Part shown: positions 33,119 to 43,934 of the stretch, piece after piece
Numbering within the stretch: the first letter of the stretch is position 1
How the letters are laid out: the number at the start of each line of letters is the position of its first letter
NCBI GenBank assembly: GCA_028571685.1
Contig: CM053143.1
Coordinates: 139,286,829-139,350,828 of the forward strand
Direction: 5' to 3'
From: Heterohyrax brucei
Taxonomy: Eukaryota; Chordata; Mammalia; Hyracoidea; Procaviidae
Length of the DNA stretch: 64,000 bases
The notes under the pieces: generated by a model
What the model saw: the letters and a program-made list of their open reading frames with translations, nothing else
Databases searched by the model: none
What the model was told of the DNA's origin: nothing
Translations under genes and position numbers: made by a program

Positions 33119-33448
33119 ATTGTTACCTGCCAGTGTTGGCTGCTGATTTGTGACAACCCCATGCACAGTGGAATGAAATTCTGCTCAGCTCCATGCCATC
33201 CCCATAATTAGTTGTGGTTCAGATCATCGTGATCCATACCGTTTTTTGGCTGTTTTTTTGCAAGTAGATCAATAGGTCTCTCTTCCTGATTGAAATTAGT
33301 CTGAAGGTTCACCTGAAACCAGTTCAGCATTGTGACAACACACAAGCTCCACTGACAGACTGAGCCTGAACTGCACTGGCCGAGAATGGAACCTCAGTCT
33401 CTCACATGGAAGGCGAGCATTCTACCAGTGAACCACTACTGCTTCTAT
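33119..33448 (-). mobile_element. tRNA-Gly-headed SINE, uninterrupted
   Basis: 'gtggaatgaaattctgctc', 'ctgttcc'-type body 'ctgaaggttcacctgaaacc', and the head 'cacatggaaggcgagcattc' plus 'taccagtgaaccactact', the reverse of a tRNA-Gly anticodon arm and acceptor side. The most complete copy here. Confidence 0.87.
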
Positions 33449-34284
33449 TGTTGATGGAATAATGGATGGTAATTTGCCTTTCCAAACACAGTAATACTGA
33501 GAAAAGGGAAAGTCCGTACAGTAACAAATCAGCATTCAGTTCTGTAAATCAAGCTGTAGTCCTTTGATCTGTAGGAACCCAGCACAGAGGGCAAGCCTTC
33601 AGACACACCTTCAACCATCACCTCCAGCTACAAGGGCAGGTAACAAAGAGTCACCACATAGGGACATCAGAACAAATTTGAAGAAGCAGGAAAGACCTAA
33701 AGTGATGTGTATAATCCCAGCTACACGCTTTGTCACACTGAAAGAAACACAGCCTTGTATACTTTAATCTTTTGACCTTGGGAATGGAAGGCACAGAGTG
33801 AAATCGTGTTTACCTAAATTTTACTACAGTGGAGTTAAAGGAAATCCGTTAACATCGGAAGTTATCATAAAGTTTTAAAAACATCATATTCCGGAGCCAA
33901 TCGTAACACTGCAACTCAAAAAAAAATGGGAAAAAAAAGTACTTCCAAAAGCTCAATGAGATTTCTATCTTCCCATTGTTTAACAGCAACTGCTATAAAC
34001 TATGTCCTAAAACAAACACAGAGCGCTCAAAAATCCACTGTTTAAGCTAAAAGTCAAACATCTGTCTCACTGCCTGTTCGTTTCACCTTGGTGCTTAAGG
34101 GTGTTGGTCTAACACTGCAAAAATTGGAAGCTTTTTCCTTTCCATGCATTACACTGAGCTGGTCATGAAGTTTTAATAGTCTTTATTAGTTCATGATAGT
34201 CTTCGCTTACAGCCTAAACAGACATGGAAAGAAGGGCCATAGATGGAGCGGAATCAGCCTTCTGATTGCAAAGGATGTGGGAGA
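33449..34284. other. Unique sequence
   Basis: About 840 bp. Nothing recognised. Confidence 0.45.
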
Positions 34285-34460
34285 GGGGGTGACAGTGATT
34301 AAAAGCTGGCCACATCTGGTTTGAGCCCTGCCTCTGCATTTTACTTTCCAAGCAGTCTTGGATTTGTTACTTAAACTTACTGGCTATAAGTGTCCTATTC
34401 ATCAAAAACAATACTAAAGTACCTGGCTCGTATGGCTATTGTGAGGATTCAAAACAGATA
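34285..34460 (-). mobile_element. MIR
   Basis: 'tttgagccctgcctctgc', 'ggatttgttacttaaactta' and 'ctattgtgaggattcaaaac' follow reversed MIR from head to core. Confidence 0.75.
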
Positions 34461-34559
34461 ATGTTTATAAGGTTTTTGCCTGGTTAGTTAGTAAGGGTTC
34501 AGAAGTAGAAACGATCACACCATTATTGTCCTCCTCCTGTTGTCTTCCTACTATTACTT

Positions 34560-34760
34560 GAAGGAAAAGTAACAGTTAAGTGTTCAGCAGTGACTGAGCA
34601 GTTGGCCATTCAAACTCACCCAGCACAGCTCCTTTGGAGAAAGACCTGGAGATCTGTTTCTGTAAAGATTATAGTGTAGAAAACCCTGTGGGCTAGCTTT
34701 GTTCTGTCACATGAAGCTAACAGGAGTCAAAATAGATTTGACAGCACCCAACAGTCAATG
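34560..34760 (+). mobile_element. AfroSINE, long form
   Basis: 'gcacagctcctttggagaaa' and 'gtaaagattatagtgtag' mark the long body. Tail 'gacagcacccaacagtc'. The head is decayed. Confidence 0.85.
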
Positions 34761-34993
34761 CCATTCACCGAGCATCTATTACAGCAAAGCGTGTAAGAGC
34801 AGAACCTGTGGAAGGTGGAAACCTGCCAGAGAAAGGAAGCTCAAACACTTTCCACTAAAATGAGCAACTGGAAAGTGGCAAGACTATATCCTGTCAACGG
34901 CAGAAAACCTTTGAGACTCAGAAGGGAAACAGGCAATCCCATCAATTTCTGGCTATTATAGGTTTCACCGTACATACCTTATCTATACTGTAT

Positions 34994-35150
34994 ATGGAAA
35001 CGCTGGTGGAGTAGTGGTTAAGTGCTACATCTGCTAACCAAAAGGTGGGTAGTTCAAATCTGTCAGGCACTCCTTGGAAAATCTCTGGGGCACTTCTGTT
35101 CTGTACTGTGGTGTCACTGTGAGTCAGAATCCACTCCACAGAGCAGCATT
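34994..35150 (+). mobile_element. AfroSINE, short form
   Basis: 'ggaaacgctggtggagtagtgg' type head, 'ctaaccaaaaggtgggtag' arm and 'gtgagtcagaatccactcc' tail. Closely similar to the copy at 31893-32055. Confidence 0.93.
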
Positions 35151-35198
35151 TTTTTTTTAAATAATGTATATACCTGTATCTAACTTAAAAGCCACCGC

Positions 35199-35499
35199 CC
35201 ATCTCCCAGTTTGTCACAGTGTGGTGGCTGGCAGGTTGCTGTGATACAGAAGCTGTGTCACTGATATTTCAAATACTAACAGGGTCACCACAGTGGACAG
35301 GTTTGGGTAGAATTTTCAAGTTAAGACAAACTAGGAAGAAGGACCTGGCAGTGAAAAGCTTGTGTATCACAACAGCGCTGTTTTTCTAATACATTGTTGG
35401 AAGTCTAGGCAATGTTTCAGGACAGAGTAATATTTTATTCTGTTCTGTATAAGGCTACCATGAGTCAGTTAGAGCCAACTCTATATTAACTAACAACTC
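35199..35499 (+). mobile_element. RTE derivative, 5' end fused to 3' end (short)
   Basis: About 215 bp of RTE 5' end ('cagtttgtcacagtgtgg', 'cagaagctgtgtcactgat', 'agacaaactaggaagaagg') is joined near 35415 to about 80 bp of RTE 3' end ('ttattctgttctgtataagg', 'gagtcagttagagcc'). The coding body is missing. It shares its start with the derivative at 22920 but has a different junction. Confidence 0.8.
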
Positions 35500-35509
35500 T
35501 TAAAACCAT

Positions 35510-35605
35510 GCTGCAAGGACAGCATCACTACTCCCACTTTACAGATGAGCCACACAGCTACAACATAGTAGAATGAAAGTTCAAATCTAGATTTGTTTTC
35601 CTCTA
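35510..35605 (+). mobile_element. MIR fragment
   Basis: 'actcccactttacagatgag' and 'ccacacagctacaacatag' are the MIR core. Confidence 0.65.
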
Positions 35606-35639
35606 AAATCTGGATTCTTTCTGCTACACTTTACCACCT

Positions 35640-35782
35640 TCTCAAACCAAGAAACAAATCCAACCAATCACATGAGGTCACTAGGCCTGTCTTTCAAGGC
35701 ACTTCTTAGTAAACTTGAACTGATTACCTTTTGTCTGGCACCTGAGTACATTAACTGATTTTACCACTCAGAGACTCCAGTG
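35640..35782 (-). mobile_element. AfroSINE, type 2, diverged
   Basis: 'ctttcaaggcacttcttag', 'aaacttgaactgattacc' and 'tttaccactcagagactcc' remain recognisable. Confidence 0.7.
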
Positions 35783-36720
35783 TAAAATAAACCTAATCCT
35801 GAACAAATATGTGAATGATGCACGTGCTTATCACTCCATAGTTAGAAATGCTGGTGATAATGTCATATTGTATCACTAAATAGTAAGCTTTTTGTTGTGA
35901 TCACTCATTTTGTTTCATTAACTAATAAATCCATTTATAAAGACATGATAGCTAACATGTGAAAGAAAAACTATTTATGCATACCAATAGGACAGAACAA
36001 TTTAAACAATTTCATTTCCCTATAAATTACACAATTTCAATGCGAATGAAAAATATCTTTAATAAAGCAATCTTCTTTTAAATGCATTTAAAAATGCTTT
36101 ATTTTTCCTAACTAAAATACATTATCTCAAACTTTTTCATTAACCATCTCTCAAGAAAAGTCTTATGTAAAATATTCATTAAAATAGATTTCTAGCCCCA
36201 TTTTGTGAGGCAAGGGATTGAAGTAAGCATACTTAATCTGCTACTTTTATGGACTCCAAAGGATTTTCCTTAAAAGCTGAAATATTTTAACCCAAGTATT
36301 TAAGCTTCAAACCAAACTTTAAGCACTAGAAGAAAGGTAAGTCAAATTTTGATTCGAGTCAAGACCCTTAGCTGAAAAGCACTTATGTTCTTAAAAATGT
36401 ATATTAGATCAAATTCTCACAAACATTTTGGTGTGCACAGCTACAAACACATGCATTCTCTTCTGTGAATTCTGCCATACTGATTGAGCTCTCATTCTGA
36501 GTCATTTTAAAAATGCTGTTGTTTTCATATTCATTCAAGGAATGTTTTTACTGAACTCTTGCCTGTAGCAAATGCAAACCCTGAAACAACTCAAAGTAAA
36601 AGCAACAGAAGATACAAAAGATAACTATCCTGTCAGGGAAGCAGAGAGATATTTGTTAGGGGTAGAAAAACTCCACAGGGCTACAGAAATTAAGATATCA
36701 GAGAACAAAATACTGAACTC
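35783..36720. other. AT-rich unique block
   Basis: About 940 bp, strongly AT-rich, without recognisable repeats. Possible conserved non-coding DNA; untested. Confidence 0.4.
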
Positions 36721-38025
36721 TGGTGGTAGGGCCAAAATGGCAGGGTAGTCAGATACTTCTTGCAATCCCTCTAACAACAAGGATTCAAAAAACAAATGAA
36801 TTGATTATAGGTGACACTCTAGGATCCCTAAACATCAAAGGGCAAGTTGAGAAACCATATTGAGCTTCAGGGAAGGTAGAGTAGGTCCAGAAGCACATAG
36901 GACTGGCCAAAGCTGACCTGACAGGAGTTGGCACCCTACCGGCAGATCTCCAGCAGCAGTGAGATTGACAAGTAGAGAGGCTGCCTTCGGAGGGTGTCTT
37001 CCTCAGGGAGAGATCCAGTGACAGAGCACCTACTCACACCTCAGAAGAATCAGTGGAAGACAGCACTGGATTGTCAAAATTTAAATGGATTGTGTCTAAT
37101 CTGATGAGAAATCTAAATCTTTCCTTAGGAGTAAAACTCCTTTCTCCCAGGCTTCCCTCTCCCTTCTCTGCACTGCAACCAGCTTTGGAGTCTGACACCA
37201 TTTCCTGGGCCAGAAGTAGTACTCCTTACATGTGCCTAAGCTATTCTGCTAGACTTGGAGAGGGGATAATTTAACAAACAAGGGAGAATAAATAAAAAAA
37301 TAAATAAAACAGTCTGCCAGCTCCTCTAAACTGAGAACTCAGGGAAGAAACAGTTCCTTTTCCTGGACTCAGGTATAATGGAATACGTCTTCCTCACACT
37401 CAGTGACATCTATCAGCCCGCTGCCTTCTCAGTGGCATGCAACCAAATACCTGTGCCTACAGCAATCACTGTTGTCTCTCTGGGACTGTAGAGGAGAGCT
37501 CGCACCACACACTTGGTGATCCAACTACCTGGGCACCTAAGTTGAGCACAAAGGAAAACTAAACACACTTGAGCTCACCTGCCTAGTACAGCTCTAACCA
37601 TCTGGTGACAGGCATTAGAGTCTCAAAAGCACCAATAATCAAACTACCTCACATGACCTGGCTATTCTGGCATTTCAAAACAAAACAAGCTGGAACACAG
37701 TAAGTAAACATAAAATAAATAAATACAACAATTTACTGATGGCTTGAAGACAACAGTTAGTATCAAATTATTTGAAAACGCAGATTATAACGGCTTCAGA
37801 AAACTCCCAGATTAAAGAGTCAAGAAATTTTCCAGATGAGGATAATTTCCTGGAATTACGGGAAGTATAATACAAAAGATTACTATTTAGAACTCTTCAA
37901 CAGATCAGGAAGGAGATCAGGCAAAATGTAGTAGAACCTAATAACAAATTGAACAAGTTACAAGAGAGCATACAGAAACAGCATTCAGAAATTCAGAAGA
38001 TTAATAACAAAATTACAGGTGATTT
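36721..38025 (+). mobile_element. L1 LINE 5' UTR and start of ORF1
   Basis: Begins with a 5' UTR-like 'gccaaaatggcagggtag' start, a form typical of mammalian L1 promoters. Near 37930-38020 it translates as LNKLQESIQKQHSEIQKI, resembling the coiled coil of ORF1p. No complete ORF1 exists. The 5' end seems present, which is uncommon, but the middle of the element is lost. Confidence 0.7.
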
Positions 38026-38069
38026 AGAAGAAAGGCCTAGCAATCTACTTTGAAAAAATGAGCCATTGA
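38026..38069 (+). mobile_element. Internal AfroSINE type 2 fragment at an L1-L1 junction
   Basis: 'agaagaaaggcctagcaatc' and 'aaaaatgagccattga' are from the middle of a type 2 AfroSINE; neither head nor tail is present. It sits exactly where L1 5' sequence changes to L1 ORF2 3' sequence. Confidence 0.7.
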
Positions 38070-38765
38070 CACTTCACCAAAGAAGACACTCAGTCAGCTA
38101 ACAGATACATAAGGAAATGGCCACGATCATTGCCATTAGAGAAATCTAAAACAAAACTACAGTGAGATACCATCTCACTCTAAAAAGGCTGACATTTATC
38201 AAAAATGAAAATTTAAAGAAACAAAAAAACACAAAATAATAAATGTTGGAGAGGCTGTGGAGAGACTGGAACATTTGTACACTGCTGGTGGAAATGTAAA
38301 ATGGCACAACCACTTTCGAAATTGATATGGCACTGTCTTAAAAAGCTAGAAATAGAAATACCATGCAATTCAGCAATTCTACTTCTTGGAATACATACTA
38401 GAGAAATAAGAGCTGTCCCACAAATAGATACATCCACACCAATGTTCGTCACAGGATTACTCACAAAAGCAAAAAATGATGGCAATAATCTAAGTGCCCA
38501 ACAACGGGTAAATGGATAAGCAAACTATGGCATATTCACACAATGAAATACTATACAGTGATGAGGAACAATGATGAATCTGGGAAACATCAAATGAAGG
38601 AATCTAGATGGCATCATGCTGAGTGAAATTAGTTACAAAAGGACAAACATTATACCAGACCAAGATTATAAAAAACTCAAGAAAAGGTTTAAACACAGAA
38701 GAAAATTATCTTTGATGGTTACAAGGGTGAGGAGGGGGTGACAGGGATATTTACTTATAAAAAAT
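38070..38765 (+). mobile_element. L1 LINE ORF2 3' end
   Basis: 'cacttcaccaaagaagacac', 'gagataccatctcactct' and 'actgctggtggaaatgtaa' are the conserved ORF2 C-terminal region, then 3' UTR-like text to about 38765. A frame with a PLSKLIWHCLKKLEIEIPC stretch (38301-38519) is a C-terminal fragment. Much older and more diverged than the L1 at 27067. Confidence 0.85.
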
Positions 38766-38849
38766 AAAAAATGAATTTTAAATATATATCCTTCCCCTGG
38801 AGTCACAGATACAACACACAGCTGCAGGCTAGGTCCTCCTGGATAACAA

Positions 38850-38935
38850 AGATTGGGTCTTACTTACCTGTATCTCTCCAGTACCAGCACACTGCCCAGA
38901 ACATAGCACCTACCAAAATAAATTTGCCATCTTTG
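38850..38935 (+). mobile_element. L2-like 3' fragment
   Basis: 'ttacctgtatctctccag' and 'gcccagaacatagcacc' resemble the L2 3' end. Confidence 0.55.
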
Positions 38936-39149
38936 TCACAAGCCATTGTAGGACACTTAAATGTAAAATAGACACACATGTGAAACGAAATGGCTGTCTG
39001 CTAGCCCTGTCATCAATAGGACTCAGAAGTTTTAGAGTTTTTTTTTTTTTAATTTAAAAATTATCGGCTCTGTCTGGTGGAGGTTTCTTGGTGCCAAGGG
39101 AGTGACTTGGAAGATCTTGGACCAGAATCCCATTCTTTACCTGCTACCC

Positions 39150-39183
<34 letters not shown>
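39150..39183. repeat. (AC)n microsatellite
   Basis: Perfect AC dinucleotide run of about 34 bp. Confidence 0.97.
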
Positions 39184-39186
<3 letters not shown>

Positions 39187-39271
39187 GACATTTCCTTAAT
39201 CTACTGTAATGAGCTCTTAAAAACCAACCTTAAAACCCTGTCACTTCCACTATCAACTACAGTTTTACCAA

Positions 39272-39445
39272 AATCAAAATCAAACCAAACCCACTGCCTT
39301 TGAGTTGATTCCAACTCACAGTGACCCTGTAGGACAGAGCAGAGCTTCCCCTGTAGAATTTCCACAGAGTGAGAGGCAGATTTGAACCGCCTACCTTTTG
39401 GTCAGCAGATGCAGCACTCAATCACTATGTCACCAGCATTTCCTA
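39272..39445 (-). mobile_element. AfroSINE, short form
   Basis: 'caaaccaaacccactgcc' tail, 'gtagaatttccacagagtg' junction and 'ttttggtcagcagatgcag' arm. Confidence 0.92.
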
Positions 39446-39529
39446 TCACTCCCCAGAGCCTCCTATATAAACTTTTTGAGCTACTGCTGACTTGGTTAAA
39501 CACTCATTCTTAGGGACGGAATATTGTTA

Positions 39530-39730
39530 AATAGCCCTTGGGCAGTACAAATGGTAGATGTATTCAGTCGTTAACTGACAGGTTGGAGGCTTGAGTCCAA
39601 CCAGAGGTGCCTCAGAAGAAAGACATCGAGATCTGCTTCTGAAAACCAGCCATCGAAAATGCTATGGAGCCCAGTTCTACTCTGAGACGTGTGGGGTCAC
39701 TGTCGACTCCATGGCAACTGGCTTTATTAT
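39530..39730 (+). mobile_element. AfroSINE, type 2
   Basis: 'cccttgggcagtacaaatgg' head, 'ggcttgagtccaaccagagg' and 'accagccatcgaaaatgc'. Tail 'actccatggcaactggctt'. Confidence 0.9.
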
Positions 39731-40440
39731 TAAGAACTGCTAGACTCTGGAAACTGAATGCCGGTGAGCCAATGGCCTGAGGGTCCTACTAGATAGTCCA
39801 TAGCATCACAGGTTTCTTGTTGCAAAGAAAAGGTCCTCTTTAATGATCAAATGAAAATGCAAATTTAGGCAAAACAAATCAGGTTATTTGGAGGACAATA
39901 TGCACACAGACGATATTAATGTGATTGTGGTTTCCTGAGGAAAGGGCCTCTATTTTGCTTGCAAGTAAAATGTCAATTCCAATTATTCAAACTGACACCG
40001 CACAGGAAATTGTATGAAAATTGAGGTTGATTCAGAAGAAGAGGCCTGAATCAGAGTTTTTGTTTTGCGAGGTGGGAGAGGTCAGCAACTTGTTCGTAGT
40101 TTTGATAAAGAGAATTCTTGAGTGGCTGAATCGAAGTCTCCCAGTGGCAGAACCTTCTTGAGTCATCTTGGACAAGGCTACTTCCTCTGCCATATCACTG
40201 TCTGTGGTTTAAATAAGGTCTTTCTTAAGTAAAAGTCCCTTTGGTGGCCACCCCTGCAAGGTGAAACATGAAGATGAGAAGTGTTTTATGAGATTTTCAA
40301 ATGAGGTAATCACAGGAAAATTGATGGATTACTATTTTATTTTAATTATTATTACTATGAAAGTTATCAATGATTATGATTTCCTAATGGGGTATATCAA
40401 TTATCTCAATAATGCTCTGTATCGAGCACCTACCTACAGC
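39731..40440. other. Unique sequence
   Basis: About 700 bp, nothing recognised. The 150-codon frame at 40261-40713 runs from this DNA into old repeat sequence and is not a gene. Confidence 0.45.
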
Positions 40441-40599
40441 CTCTGTGACATACAAAATAAACATTTATTTAATTCACAAGTAGGCAGGTTGGCCAATTGG
40501 GGTAGGCTCAAGAGGACAATTCTTCTGGTCTTTGTTAGGCTCACTCTCATGTGTGGTGGCTGGCTGACTGCTACCAGATCTACAATGGTCTTGGCTTGG
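40441..40599. repeat. Old unassigned repeat
   Basis: 'ggctcactctcatgtgtgg' and 'ggctggctgactgctacc' resemble a mammal-wide repeat (MER/LTR type) whose name I cannot give. Confidence 0.4.
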
Positions 40600-41043
40600 A
40601 GATTAGATCCCCAAGGAACCAGGAAGCAGAGGCGAAGAGACAAGGTCCTTTCTCCAGAGCACACAGAGAGAAAGGCTTCCCATAGAGCCAGCACCCAGCA
40701 TTCGGACTTCTAGCCTTCTGAACTGTCAGAAAACAACTTTCTGTTTGTTAAAACCTCCTACTTGTGATATTTCTGTTATAGTGGCAGGAGATAACTAAAG
40801 TGGACGGGCACAGAGGCTGCAGCAATGGGCTGAAACACAGCAACGACTGTGAGGGTAGCACAAGACCAGGCACTGCTTCATGTTTGTGTGATCACTACAA
40901 GTTAGAACCAGTTCGACCACAGCTGACCACTACAACAGCAACAGATAATTAAGACAGAGTTTGGTACAGAAAGAGTGGGTTACAGCTCAGATCGTTAAAG
41001 CCCAGAAGTAGTCATGAGTAAAGGCTAGAAGAGTTTTAAAGTG
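40600..41043 (+). mobile_element. MaLR LTR 3' part with start of internal region, split by RTE
   Basis: 'cattcggacttctagcc', 'ctgtcagaaaacaactttctg' and 'ttctgttatagtggcagg' are the LTR 3' end. After a 142-bp RTE insertion the text resumes 'attaagacagagtttggtac', where the LTR end passes into MaLR internal sequence. No coding region remains. Confidence 0.75.
40801..40942 (+). mobile_element. RTE 3' tail with target duplication
   Basis: 142-bp RTE 3' end ('cagaggctgcagcaatggg', 'agcacaagaccaggcact', 'ctacaacagcaac'), flanked by AGATAACTAAAG (40789-40800) and AGATAATTAAG (40943-40953), a slightly decayed target duplication at the LTR/internal boundary. Confidence 0.85.
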
Positions 41044-41665
41044 TCTAATAGTAAATCCTGAATACAACACTGTCAGAAGTAGGAAAATATCCACATACCT
41101 AAAAGGAAGACTGGCTAATATGACTATTACTCAAATGTGTGCACCAACCACTGATGTCAAAGATGAGAAAACTGGAGATGTTTACTAACTTCTGCACTCT
41201 GATATGGAACAAACGTGCTGTCAAGATGTGCTGATAATTACTGGTAATTGGAATTAGGAAGGTAGAAAGAAGGACTGGTAGTTGGAAAATATGGCCTTGG
41301 TGTAGAAACTATGTTGGAGATCAAATAACAGAATTTTAGAAGACCAATGACTTCTTCTTTGCAAATAACTTTTTGAACAACATAAACGGCAGCTACACAC
41401 ATGGACCTCACTGGATGGAAAACATAGAAATCAAGTTGACTACCACTGTGCAAAGAGACGATGGAAAAGTTCAATATTATCAGTCAGAACAAGGCCAGGG
41501 AATGACTGTGGCAATGACCGTCAAAGAACTGCACATATTCAATTTCAAGCAGGAGAAAATTAAAACAAGTCTATGAGAGCCAAAATACAATCCTGAATAC
41601 ATCCCACCTGAGTTTGGAGACTATTTCAAAAACCGATTTGACTCACTCAACACTACTGACTGAAG
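41044..41665 (+). mobile_element. RTE LINE, endonuclease domain
   Basis: Follows the RTE endonuclease region only, from 'gtaaatcctgaatacaac' to 'cgatttgactcactc'. Both LINE ends are missing, so it is an internal fragment. Confidence 0.88.
41100..41660 (+). pseudogene. RTE apurinic-type endonuclease remnant
   Basis: The endonuclease nicks the chromosome to prime RTE reverse transcription. Readable blocks are TIIQ.YAPTT-like (about 41120), the GDWN-type active-site stretch, which here reads GNWN and is followed by a stop (about 41235-41255), YTHGPHWMENIEIK (about 41390) and QRDDGKVQYYQSEQGQG (about 41455-41505). The late TDH-type catalytic stretch reads MTVKEL. Loss of these acidic and histidine residues plus stops means no activity. 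Confidence 0.75.
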
Positions 41666-41825
41666 ACAAACTATTGGCAAACTGAACTCAGAGATGGAAA
41701 AAAAACAATGTCTCATGATCAAATCGCGTTTATCTCTGTAATGCAGATTTAGTTTACTGTTACAAAATCTAATAATGTAATGCATCCTAGTCACCAGTGA
41801 GAGGAGAAAAATCATGTAATGATGT

Positions 41826-41945
41826 GTTGCTGTCAGTTTGACTTTGGCTTTCAACAAGCCAGTGCTTGGCAGAATGAAACATTGCCTCGTCTGGCTTCGT
41901 CTTCACCATCCTTGGTGTGCCTGAGTCCATTGCTGCAGCCATTTG
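41826..41945 (-). mobile_element. RTE 3' tail fragment
   Basis: 'gttgctgtcagtttgac' and 'ttggcagaatgaaacattgc' resemble the reversed RTE 3' end. Diverged. Confidence 0.6.
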
Positions 41946-41999
41946 TATTTTGAATACAACCTATGGAGCTGCTATTTCAGCCCTACATTGGAAAATATT

Positions 42000-42122
42000 C
42001 TATCATTTTCTATAGGACAGACTAGAACCGCCCCAGAATTTCCAAGGTCTGTCTGGTAGATTTGAACTGTCAACTTTTTGGTCAGCAGCTGTAACCGTTA
42101 ACCACTACAAGGTTTCCTTGTA
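42000..42122 (-). mobile_element. AfroSINE, short form, 3' truncated
   Basis: 'tataggacagactagaacc', 'tttttggtcagcagctgtaac' and 'cgttaaccactacaagg'. The tail is missing on the left. Confidence 0.85.
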
Positions 42123-42964
42123 CCCTTAGGGACCACCCTAAAAGCTGGGAAGTCTGGCCTCCATTTTGTCAATTATCTGGCTTATAGAACTTTTCCTAAC
42201 AGATTAACAATTACTAGCATTTATCAGTAGAGCTTGATGCTATACAGAGAGTTTTGTCTTTTAAACAGAAAATACTTGAAAATCCCCAAAGAGAATCTAC
42301 CCATCAAAATACACTGTGCAGATGGAGGAAGACTATGGGGGCAGGGAGTGATGTGAACTGAGGGTCAAGTGCCATTTGTCGCTCTAAGTAGCCCCTTGGA
42401 AATAGACCTAACCATTCCTGAAGCATCTCAGTTTTACAAGGAGAAAATAGAGGGAAATAATCTTCTTTTCATAGCCTACATAAGAAGTTTTTCTTAAGAC
42501 AAGGAAATTCCAAGCAGACAGGTCTCTGGACATGATTGCAGACTTCAAAGCCTTGACCAATTGCTCACTTCCATGGAAATCATTTTGGTAGCAGGTAGTT
42601 TTTAAACAGCTGATGCTGTGTTTTTCATGCTTCCTCTGTCCTGTAAAGGCCAAGCATCTTAAAATAGCATGACTGACCTCCAAGCTAAAACCTAAACACA
42701 GCAAAATAGGCAAATCTTCAGGCTGTATCTGATAGAGAGCTAACTGAACAACACAAGCTGTTCCTTCCCGGACAACCACAACTCTTTCTACCTGACTCAC
42801 TGGACAGCTATGGGGAGGGGGCACGAGGATGAGGGTGACAGAGTGAGTTGTAGTGAAAAATTCTGCTAAACATGAGATATTTCCAGCAGCAATTCTTTTT
42901 TCTTTTTATTTCCTTTCTATGTAGGACACTAATGTGTCTGAAGTATGGCATTTCAAGTGCCATC
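42123..42964. other. Unique sequence
   Basis: About 840 bp. An antisense frame of 138 codons (42408-42824) has no motif that I recognise and no RTE/L1 similarity. Treated as chance. Confidence 0.4.
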
Positions 42965-43640
42965 TTTTAAAATAAACTTTTAATTTTAGAAGAGTTTTAG
43001 ATTAACAGAACTGTTGTTTCAGTGATATGAGATTTCTCATACATTTTACCCCTGAAATCAAAAACCAAACCCATTGCTGCAGAGTCAACTGTGACTCGTG
43101 ATGACCCCATGTGTTACAGAGTAGAATTGCTCTATAGGGTTTACGGTTCATAGAAACCATATTGGACCGAACAGAACTGCCCCATAGGCTTTCTAAGGCA
43201 TTACAGAAGCCGACTGCCACGTCTTTCTCCTACACAGCAGCCAGTGTGTTCGAACTACAGATCTTCTGATTAGTGGCTGAGCTCTTGACTCCCTGTGCCA
43301 CTATAATATTTATGTCCTAATTAATGAAGCAATTTTAATCTGCACCACCAGGGTTCCTTTTATTGACTCAAGTTTCCACACTTTATTCACATTTTCTCAG
43401 TTTTCTCCGAATGTCCTTTGTCTGTTCCAGGATCCCACACTGTATTTAAGTTGTCATGTTTCCTTAGACCAATGATCTCTCAGAATTTTCTTGTTTATGA
43501 TGACCTTGGCAGTCTGGAGGATTATTGTTCAGGTGTTTCATATCAAGTCCCTCGATTGGGATTTGTCTGGTGCTTTTCTCATTATTAATTTGGGGTTATG
43601 TGTTTTGGGGAGGAAGACCACAGGGGCAAAGTGCCGTTCT
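42965..43640 (-). mobile_element. Old L1 3' region, split by SINEs
   Basis: 'gaagagttttagattaacag' (42989) and 'ggatcccacactgtatttaag' (43431), 'cctcgattgggatttgtctgg' (43551) are antisense L1M-type text interrupted by 43062-43357. Confidence 0.75.
43062..43357 (-). mobile_element. AfroSINE complex (two copies merged)
   Basis: One tail 'caaacccattgctgcagag' but repeated body text ('agtagaattgctctatag' then 'acagaactgccccatagg') and two head-like ends ('ccctgtgccactat' at 43291 and 'gcaccaccagggttcc' at 43342). Best read as one SINE inserted into another; the second includes the long-form internal block. Confidence 0.75.
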
Positions 43641-43934
43641 CATTAAGTGCCATTTTTCAATATCCTGCTTCCTCTTTGTTTGGGTGAGTGTGAGCTGACG
43701 GGGGTGAGTATGCACAAAAATAATCAAGATGCTGTCATGATTCATCTTAGGTTACTGGGATTACTGGGTAAATACCCAGTTTTTATATTATATTATATAT
43801 ATATTATAATTGTCTACAGTTCTGCTCATCTGTGTTTTCTACATGTTTGGCAATGGACAGTTGCTTTCAAATTAGAAGAATTTTTTTGTTTTAATATCTG
43901 TTTTTTGAGCTGTTAAAATCTGTCTGAAAAGTAG
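43641..43934. other. Unique or very old L1 sequence
   Basis: Includes an AT repeat at about 43785-43808. Nothing assigned. Confidence 0.35.

Noticed and set aside
33119-33448. Possible functional tRNA-Gly gene
   Set aside because: The tRNA-like part is diverged, fused to a SINE body and repeated at four other loci; it is a SINE head.
39150-39183. CRISPR-like or satellite array
   Set aside because: The (AC)n, (CT)n and GGCT runs are simple repeats; no direct repeats with unique spacers occur anywhere in the window.
40261-40713. 150-codon frame
   Set aside because: Runs from unique DNA into an old repeat and the LTR region; not a coherent protein.
42408-42824. 138-codon antisense frame
   Set aside because: No motif, not RTE or L1, no conserved start context; treated as chance.
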